A stretch of 64,000 nucleotides of DNA from Acinetobacter sp. N54.MGS-139 (lineage in GTDB: Bacteria > Pseudomonadota > Gammaproteobacteria > Burkholderiales > Burkholderiaceae_F), in assembly GCA_000980495.1 (NCBI GenBank), contig LARN01000003.1, positions 5,567 through 69,566 of the forward strand, written 5' to 3'. Within the stretch, counting starts at the first letter, position 1; every line of letters starts with the position of its first letter. The notes under the pieces were generated by a model. The model had not been told where the DNA came from and did no database searches. It was given only the letters and a program-made list of their open reading frames with translations. Shown here one piece after another: positions 58,496 to 64,000 of the stretch. The translations under genes were made by a program, and so were the position numbers.

Positions 58496-59380
58496 ATGGC
58501 AGACGCAAAACTCGAACAAAAACTGGAACGTCTTCTCGATCGACTGGAAATTCTTCTTCCCAAGACCGAGGATGAAGTAGATTGGAGCGCAGCGGCTTTT
58601 CGGTGGCGCCGCAAACAATACTTGGGCATGTCCTACGGCGTCCTCGAGCCGATTCATCGAGTCGCACTCGTAGATCCGGATTCGATTAAGAATGCGGATC
58701 AGCAGAAAGCCGCGTTGCTCAGAAACACGGAGCAGTTTGTTCGAGGTTTGCCCGCAAATAATGTTCTTTTAACCGGTGCGCGAGGCACCGGAAAATCCTC
58801 TCTTATCCGTGCGTGTTTGAAGCAGTTTGCAGATCAAGGACTGCGTCTCATTGAAGTGGACAAAGAAGATTTAAAGGATCTGATCGACATTGCTCAGCGC
58901 ATCGCCGAACGACCCGAAAAATTTATTGTCTTCTGCGATGATTTGTCTTTTGAATTCGGAGAAGGCGGATACAAAGCACTGAAAGCGATTTTGGACGGCT
59001 CCGTGGCTTCGACCGGAGACAATCTGCTGGTGTACGCAACATCCAATCGTCGTCACTTAATGCCGGAGAAAATGCAGGACAACCTTGCCAGCAGCATGGA
59101 CGAAGACGGCGAACTCCATCCGGCTGAGACGATCGAAGAAAAGATGTCGTTATCCGAGCGTTTCGGTCTTTGGTTGAGCTTCTACCCGTTCTCTCAAAAA
59201 GAATATTTAGCGGTCGCCGAAGGCTGGACAAAACATTTCGGCGGAGAAATCTCCGACAGATGGCAAACCGAAGCATTGCAGTTTGCACTGCAGCGCGGTT
59301 CTCGTTCCGGCCGTGTGGCTTACCAGTTTGCACGCGACTGGGCAGGAAGAATGCATTTGGAGACTGAGCATGACAACTAA
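58496..59380 (+). CDS. DUF815-type AAA ATPase
   Basis: A 294-residue ATPase of the DUF815 family, with the Walker A in LLTGARGTGKSSLIRACL and the Walker B in FIVFCDDLSFE. It has the family sequence GGYKALKAILDGSVAS and YATSNRRHLMPE. No biochemical role is firmly known. In many betaproteobacteria it lies between argJ and mutT, as here. The start ATG 58496 has a weak ribosome site, and the longer frame to 58430 overlaps argJ. Confidence 0.88.
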   Translation: MADAKLEQKLERLLDRLEILLPKTEDEVDWSAAAFRWRRKQYLGMSYGVLEPIHRVALVDPDSIKNADQQKAALLRNTEQFVRGLPANNVLLTGARGTGKSSLIRACLKQFADQGLRLIEVDKEDLKDLIDIAQRIAERPEKFIVFCDDLSFEFGEGGYKALKAILDGSVASTGDNLLVYATSNRRHLMPEKMQDNLASSMDEDGELHPAETIEEKMSLSERFGLWLSFYPFSQKEYLAVAEGWTKHFGGEISDRWQTEALQFALQRGSRSGRVAYQFARDWAGRMHLETEHDN

Positions 59381-59765
59381 ACCGACCGAAGTGGTTGTTG
59401 CCGTGGCTTTTGATAAAGACGGACGTTTTCTGATGACTTCGCGTCCCGAAGGAAAAGTCTATGCGGGCTACTGGGAATTTCCGGGCGGCAAAGTCGAAGC
59501 CGGAGAAACTCTTGAGGAAGCGCTTGTCCGTGAAATGAAAGAAGAACTCGGCGTTCAGGTAACTGATTGCCGAGGGGTTTATTCAACGGTGTTCACGTAT
59601 CCTCATGCCACCGTGCATTTGCATTTCCTGCATTGCCGTTTGAATCCTGAAGAGCTGAAATGTCTCGAAGGACAGACATATCGATTCTGTACCTTAGAGG
59701 ACTTACCGCATCCGATTTTGCCGGCGACGGAACCGGTACTAGCGCAGGTGACGGCGAGAAAGTAG
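59370..59765 (+). CDS. mutT: 8-oxo-dGTP diphosphatase MutT
   Basis: The 131-residue Nudix enzyme removes oxidised GTP precursors. The Nudix box is complete (GGKVEAGETLEEALVREMKEEL), and YWEFPGG precedes it. ATG 59370 overlaps the DUF815 gene by 11 bases. Its 3' end meets yacG, a convergent gene, 2 bases away. Confidence 0.9.
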   Translation: MTTKPTEVVVAVAFDKDGRFLMTSRPEGKVYAGYWEFPGGKVEAGETLEEALVREMKEELGVQVTDCRGVYSTVFTYPHATVHLHFLHCRLNPEELKCLEGQTYRFCTLEDLPHPILPATEPVLAQVTARK

Positions 59766-59767
59766 TT

Positions 59768-60001
59768 CTACTTCTCTAGGTCAGCTTTATGTGCGGCGAG
59801 TTTGCCGGTGGCGAGTGCATCGGCAGAGATATCAAGATCGTCGTCGCCTTCCATCGGTTTATCTTTGATGGAATATTTCCCTTCTGCCCACGCGCCGAGA
59901 TCGATTAAGCGGCAACGTTCGCAGCAGAAAGGACGATACGGGTTCTTGTCTGAGTATTCACATTCACGCCCGCAGGTCGGGCATTTAACTTTAATTGCCA
60001 T
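59768..60001 (-). CDS. yacG: DNA gyrase inhibitor YacG
   Basis: A 77-residue zinc-ribbon protein. The four cysteines occur as KCPTCGRECEYSDKN and RPFCCERCRLIDLGAWA. E. coli YacG binds zinc and inhibits gyrase. The start ATG 60001 lies just after the zapD stop. zapD-yacG-coaE is a conserved cluster in gammaproteobacteria and betaproteobacteria. Confidence 0.92.
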   Translation of the reverse strand: MAIKVKCPTCGRECEYSDKNPYRPFCCERCRLIDLGAWAEGKYSIKDKPMEGDDDLDISADALATGKLAAHKADLEK

Positions 60002-60006
60002 TTTTA

Positions 60007-60777
60007 CTACATATTGCATAAACCGAGGCGGAAAGGCATCACCTCGGGAATTTCCGCGATCGGACCGCTGCCGAAATTGGCGCCGGAGAAACGAACCGAA
60101 AGGAGATAACGGTTCGCGGAGATCTTCGGAATCATATTCAGTTTAGGATCCACAAATACTTGGAGCAGTGTAAACGTTTTGCCCTGAAGGTCTTTCTGGT
60201 AAGAGCCTTTGATCGCTTCCACGTCATTTAACTCAGCTGTGCCGCGCAGCAGATTCAAAATCAAATCGATGGCGTTGCTGTAGGGGAGCAGGGGCTTTAT
60301 CCACTCATTGAGATAGTGCTTGCGTTCTTCAGGCGAAAGGTGAAGCCAATGGTGGTAAACAGGGACGTCGAATTCACAGGTTCCGGCAGGAATGCCTGAG
60401 CGCTGTCCGACTGTTTTAAGGAATTCGTTCTGGCTGGAGAGATGGGAGATTCTGACGCCCACGCAGCTTAATTCGGCTCTGCTGGCTTGGAGTTTGTCCA
60501 AGGTTTCTTTTAAGGATTCCTGGTCAACGTTGTCATTATTTGCGAGAGGTTCCAAGCAGGACCGGAAGCGAGCAAGTTCGTGCAGGAGGTCATTTTTTTG
60601 ATCTCCGCGGGTTGTGACCTCTTGAATTTCAAAGTACTTGATGATGGCTGCTCGGTGATCATTCGCATTATCTTGCTGAGCAAACCACGACAGCTGTTTA
60701 AAAAGGTCAGCTAGTCTCAAAAAAGTACGAAGTTTTTCGTTGGAGGGAAACTCATATCGTAATAAGGTTTCGGTCAT
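60007..60777 (-). CDS. zapD: Cell division protein ZapD
   Basis: ZapD bundles FtsZ filaments by binding the FtsZ C-terminal peptide. The 256-residue protein has LRYEFPSNEKLRTFLRLADLF at the N-terminus, PAGTCEFDVPVYHHWLH and FRLGLCNM at the C-terminus, all family features. The gene is followed by yacG and preceded by 233 bases, with TATAAA as possible -10 on the minus strand near 60807. Confidence 0.94.
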   Translation of the reverse strand: MTETLLRYEFPSNEKLRTFLRLADLFKQLSWFAQQDNANDHRAAIIKYFEIQEVTTRGDQKNDLLHELARFRSCLEPLANNDNVDQESLKETLDKLQASRAELSCVGVRISHLSSQNEFLKTVGQRSGIPAGTCEFDVPVYHHWLHLSPEERKHYLNEWIKPLLPYSNAIDLILNLLRGTAELNDVEAIKGSYQKDLQGKTFTLLQVFVDPKLNMIPKISANRYLLSVRFSGANFGSGPIAEIPEVMPFRLGLCNM

Positions 60778-61010
60778 TCCAATCTCTCGCGTTCCTAGAA
60801 TAATTTTATATTTTCCCCTTAACGGCCGGTAATGGAAATGATTACCGCCGAAGGCGTACGGCTATCGAAAAATCTCTCAGAAATAACGCAAAAACATCAG
60901 GGGATTCTCCTATACGATTGTACACAATGGGAACGTTAAGACTAAGAAAATAAGCTGTTGTATCTCTCACTGCGAGACAATAAGTTATATGCGTCGGAAT
61001 GGGAAGAAAC
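60778..61010. other. Intergenic region between zapD and coaE
   Basis: A perfect 7-bp hairpin CGGTAAT (60827-60833)/ATTACCG (60841-60847) is seen, plus a TATAAA candidate -10 for zapD. No gene is apparent. Confidence 0.4.
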
Positions 61011-61613
61011 TCAGTTTTCTTTGGTCAGTGCAAGGTACAACGAATGAAGTTTTAGTACTGAGGCCTTCAGCATCTCACAGGTACCGACATTTTCAATGAC
61101 ATCGTCCGCAGCATCCAGTCTTTGGGCGGTCGTCGCCTGAGTCGAAATAATCTTTTTTACAGCTTCCGGCGTTAGATGACTTCTTTGAACTACTCTCTCG
61201 ATTCTTAGAGCTTCGGGCGCTTCGACGACAAGCAAGCGATCGATGGACGAACGCCAAAAGGGGCTTTCAATGAGAAGCGGGACGCTTAAGATCGTGTACG
61301 GGGACTGTGAGGCGTCGAGTTGGCGCTGACACTCTTTGCGAATTAAAGGATGAAGGATATTTTCCAGAGCCGTTTTAGCCGCAGGGTCAGAAAACACCAA
61401 CTCTCTAATGAATTTTCGATTCATGGAGCTGTCGGGAGAGGCTGCTTCAGGCCCGAAGTGTTTAACGATATCCGGCATTGCGCCGCCGTTTACCGCGGTT
61501 AATTGCCGCGAGACGACATCTGCATCCACAACTTCGATCCCTAATTCCTCAAATAAGTCAGAAACCGTTGTTTTGCCGGAACCAATCCCGCCTGTCAGAC
61601 CGATCACTTTCAT
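61011..61613 (-). CDS. coaE: Dephospho-CoA kinase
   Basis: CoaE does the last step of coenzyme A synthesis. The 200-residue kinase starts with MKVIGLTGGIGSGKTTVSDLF (P-loop) and contains VVDADVVSRQL and LSVPLLIES. The usual prepilin peptidase neighbour pilD is not visible upstream; an orphan binding protein gene is there instead. Confidence 0.95.
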   Translation of the reverse strand: MKVIGLTGGIGSGKTTVSDLFEELGIEVVDADVVSRQLTAVNGGAMPDIVKHFGPEAASPDSSMNRKFIRELVFSDPAAKTALENILHPLIRKECQRQLDASQSPYTILSVPLLIESPFWRSSIDRLLVVEAPEALRIERVVQRSHLTPEAVKKIISTQATTAQRLDAADDVIENVGTCEMLKASVLKLHSLYLALTKEN

Positions 61614-61694
61614 GGAGTGCCTATTGTTAAATTGAAAGCGGCTTCTTTACTCCTATAGAGAAGAAAGCGCCGATGTTCTAAATCAAGGAGCCCC

Positions 61695-62693
61695 TTATTT
61701 GGCTTGTAAGACCTGATCAATCCAGTCTTTTGTAAGCTGTTCGCGTAGCCGGCCTTTCTCAGACAACGGGACGCCAAGCATATGAATATTCTTTAAATCC
61801 AGCACAGGGTCGTCAACTTTGACGTCGGTACGGGTCGGAACATACCTAATCTTATTTTTGATAAGGAATTCGGCCAGTTTAGGTGAAGTGGCCCAGTCTA
61901 AAAATTCTTTTGCCTCTTTCGGATGTTTAGCACCTTTTACAAGAGACACAACTTCGATGCCGAAGGTAACGCCTTCTTTCGGATAAGAAATCGTGACCGG
62001 ATATCCGAGCTGGACGATATCCAGCGCATCAGGCAAGTAAACCATGGCAGCAGCCGCGAGACCGTCACCGACACGCAAAGCAGGCCAAGCACCGCTCTTG
62101 GTGTACATCTGAACGTTCTTGTGAAGTTTTTTCTGGAAGTCGATACTGCCTTCGCGCCCGAATACTCTTTCTAAAGAGAAGAGGCGTTCTGTCGCAGTTC
62201 CGGAGGTTCGAGCATCGGCCAGGATAAGGCCTTCTTTGTATTCAGGCTTTAGAAAATCCTGCCAGGAAGTCGGAGCCTTCAGGTTGTTCTTTTTAAGAAA
62301 GTTGTTATTCGTGATGAAGGCAAGCGGCATGATGCCGATTCCCGTCCAATAATTTTGTGGATCCTTAAATTCTGCCGGAATGAAATCAGAGCCTTTAGGT
62401 TTATAGGGTGCTGTCAGCCCTTCGTTCTTAGCAACTTCAAGATAATCTGCCGGACCTCCCAGAAGAACATCGACTTGGGGATTACTTTTCTCTGCCTGGA
62501 GGCGGGAGAGAACTTCGCCGGAAGAAAGTCTGAGGAAGTTGACTTTGATACCCGTTTCCTTGGTGAACTGTTCAAGGACCTGAGAGGCGTATTTCTCAGG
62601 CATGGAGGCGTAAACGTTCAGTTCTGCAGCAAGAACATTAAAAGAAAGGCCAAGAACGGCTAAGGATGCAGCAAATTTAGCGACAAGTTTCAT
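61695..62693 (-). CDS. ABC transporter iron-type solute-binding protein (orphan)
   Basis: A 332-residue periplasmic binding protein of the Fe3+/2-aminoethylphosphonate type (PBP2 class). Signal peptide about 1-20 (AASLAVLGLSFNVLA|AELNVYAS). Conserved blocks include TGIKVNFLRLSSGEVLSRLQAEK and LLGGPADYLEVAKNEGL, then NYWTGIGIMPLAF. No permease or ATPase gene lies next to it, so it probably works with a transporter encoded elsewhere. Start ATG 62693 (two in-frame starts lie just upstream; none has a clear ribosome site). Confidence 0.82.
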   Translation of the reverse strand: MKLVAKFAASLAVLGLSFNVLAAELNVYASMPEKYASQVLEQFTKETGIKVNFLRLSSGEVLSRLQAEKSNPQVDVLLGGPADYLEVAKNEGLTAPYKPKGSDFIPAEFKDPQNYWTGIGIMPLAFITNNNFLKKNNLKAPTSWQDFLKPEYKEGLILADARTSGTATERLFSLERVFGREGSIDFQKKLHKNVQMYTKSGAWPALRVGDGLAAAAMVYLPDALDIVQLGYPVTISYPKEGVTFGIEVVSLVKGAKHPKEAKEFLDWATSPKLAEFLIKNKIRYVPTRTDVKVDDPVLDLKNIHMLGVPLSEKGRLREQLTKDWIDQVLQAK

Positions 62694-62847
62694 CAGCATA
62701 GAACCCAAAGATATTTCAATTATTCTGCCATAACATATTTATTTCTCCGATTTATAACGGAGGAATTTTTCGATTCTCGGAAAAATTTAAAAATCGCCCA
62801 TTTCGAGCGCATAATCTTTAAAAAGATCAAGAGAAGGAGGGGCTCTC

Positions 62848-63765
62848 GTGCCGTGGGTAGTAACGCTTACGATCTTAGTCGCCGGCGCATTCTTGATGGA
62901 TATGTCGTTCACGATGATTACGCCGTTTTTGCCGGTGTATCTATCCTCTGAACTCGGAGCTAAGGCTTCTGAAGTCGACATGTGGTCAGGCGCGGTTTTT
63001 GCGGTGACTTTCTTTGTGAGCGGGCTGCTTGGTCCGGTCTGGGGCGTGCTCGCTGACCGTAAAAGCCGCAAACTCATGGCGTTAAGGGCTTCGATCGGTC
63101 TGACGATCAGTTACGCATTATGCGGCATTGTTCAAACTCCGATGCAGTTGTTTGCAGCGCGGTTTTTCCAAGGTTTGTGCGCCGGTCTTTATCCTGCATT
63201 GCTGGCCTTATTGGCAGCTTCTATTCCAGCGCGTAAAACGGGGCTGTCTATGGGATTGATGCAGGGAGGCATGACGGTCGGCGCGGTTGTGGGACCATTT
63301 GTTGGCGGTGTGCTGGCAGATTATTTCGGAATGCGCGAATCTTTCTTTGTTGCGTCGATCGCCCTAGGTCTTATTTCTCTTTTGATCGGATTTTGTATTA
63401 AAGAAAAACCGAGGACAGTTAAAGTCACGTCAAGAAACTGGTTTGATTGGAGTGTGCTTCGTCAACCTGCGATCTTCAAGATGCTGATTGCGTGTGCAGT
63501 GATTCACGCATCTTTGTTCTCAGCTCAGCCGATCCTGCCGCTCTACATTGCTCAACTTCAGGGAAGCATGGACAACATCATGATGCTGTCCGGGACGATC
63601 TTTTCTGTCTGTGCGATTTCGATCATGATTGCGTCTCCGATTCTCGGAGCAGCCGGTCAGAAGTTTGGATTCTTAAAAGTACTTTCCTGCTCTTTATTCT
63701 TTGCAGGCCTTCTAATTGATTTCTCTCAAGTATGCGAACGGTCTTCGCAATGTGTCATTTCCTAA
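62848..63765 (+). pseudogene. MFS transporter, MdtG-like, 3' end disrupted
   Basis: A close paralogue of the MFS protein at 20714 (same blocks DMWSGAVFAVTFFVSG, ADRKSRKLMALRAS, MQGGMTVGAVVGPFVGGVLADYFG). GTG 62848 has GAAGGAGGGG ahead of it. Similarity runs to about residue 300 (AGQKFGFLKVLSCSLFFAGLL), then ends near 63750 and the frame stops at 63765; the paralogue goes on for another 100 residues with three or more membrane segments. The stretch after 63750 looks like a mobile-element end. The protein is therefore probably nonfunctional. Confidence 0.75.
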
Positions 63766-63914
63766 AAACGGTTGACTTCTTTTTGTTTTAAACCTGTGTT
63801 TAGTTGACTTTGATTGGGCTAAGCCTGGTAACAGTTGACTCCTGGCTGTCCTTATCCCTGCGGTCGGTTGTCCGGAAGGCGTAGCCGGAGGACAACCGAC
63901 CGCAGGGATAAACA
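63751..63914. mobile_element. Putative mobile-element end with repeats
   Basis: The region begins TGTGTCATTTCC. GTTGACT occurs three times (63771, 63803, 63834), spaced 32 and 31 bases, like subterminal transposase-binding sites. Next is a perfect 22-bp inverted repeat (63852-63873 and 63890-63911) around a 16-base loop. TG ends and repeated subterminal sites fit IS21-like or Tn7-like elements, but the family is not proved. Confidence 0.5.
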
Positions 63915-63918
63915 AATT

Positions 63919-64000
63919 TTATGCTATTAATTTGTTCCTTAGGTGGTCCTCTCGAAGTGATCGCCAGAGCTTCTTTATCTCTCCACTGACTGTAGAAGCT
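63919..64000 (-). CDS. 3' end of a gene, possibly transposase
   Basis: From the right edge, a minus-strand frame of 26 codons is open down to TAA at 63921-63919. The C-terminus reads VSGEIKKLWRSLREDHL. Its start lies outside the window. The place inside the mobile-element end suggests a transposase or helper, but no family is recognised. Confidence 0.3.
   Translation of the reverse strand, partial: ASTVSGEIKKLWRSLREDHLRNKLIA

Overview
The window is a dense stretch of bacterial chromosome that looks like a betaproteobacterium of the order Burkholderiales, most likely Sutterellaceae (Sutterella or Parasutterella type). The evidence is the gene order: rplM-rpsI-argC, dtd-tyrS-M23 peptidase-anmK-erpA, glyA-nrdR-ribD-ribE-ribH-nusB-thiL-pgpA, a complete dcw cell-wall/division cluster ending in ftsZ-lpxC with dciA and secA next to it, and argJ-ATPase-mutT-yacG-zapD-coaE. 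The family assignment is inference; no database search was possible.

Layout. 1-7.5 kb: ribosomal proteins, arginine synthesis, D-Tyr-tRNA deacylase, tyrosyl-tRNA synthetase, a murein peptidase, anhydromuramic acid kinase and an Fe-S carrier. 7.6-15.6 kb: one-carbon metabolism, NrdR, a riboflavin operon without ribBA, NusB, ThiL, PgpA, CinA and a CorC-like membrane protein. 15.7-20.5 kb: a YqjD/YqjE/YqjK-like envelope stress cluster, PBP4 and groESL behind a clear sigma-32 type promoter. 20.7-28.8 kb: accessory metabolism, with an MFS exporter, pyrF, and a LysR-controlled block (an argininosuccinate-lyase-like enzyme with a changed catalytic motif, a DcuC-like carrier, a periplasmic SGNH-hydrolase-like protein). 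28.9-34.5 kb: DsbD, HemL, a gene-poor stretch holding an unannotated 53-residue membrane peptide and a decayed-looking reading frame, and a protein that joins a PagP lipid A palmitoyltransferase barrel to an OmpW-like barrel. 34.55-34.86 kb: RNase P RNA. 35-53.6 kb: dcw cluster with MraZ boxes. 53.7-61.6 kb: dciA, secA, argJ, DUF815 ATPase, mutT, yacG, zapD, coaE. 61.7-64 kb: an orphan binding protein and a second MFS exporter whose 3' end is cut off at about 63750 by what looks like the end of a mobile element.

How it fits together: most genes serve growth, peptidoglycan assembly, division, translocation and cofactor synthesis. The most novel candidates are the PagP-OmpW two-barrel fusion, the LysR/lyase/DcuC/SGNH cluster with its 23-bp operator-like palindrome, the small membrane peptide, and the mobile-element junction at the right edge. 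No tRNA, rRNA or CRISPR array was seen.
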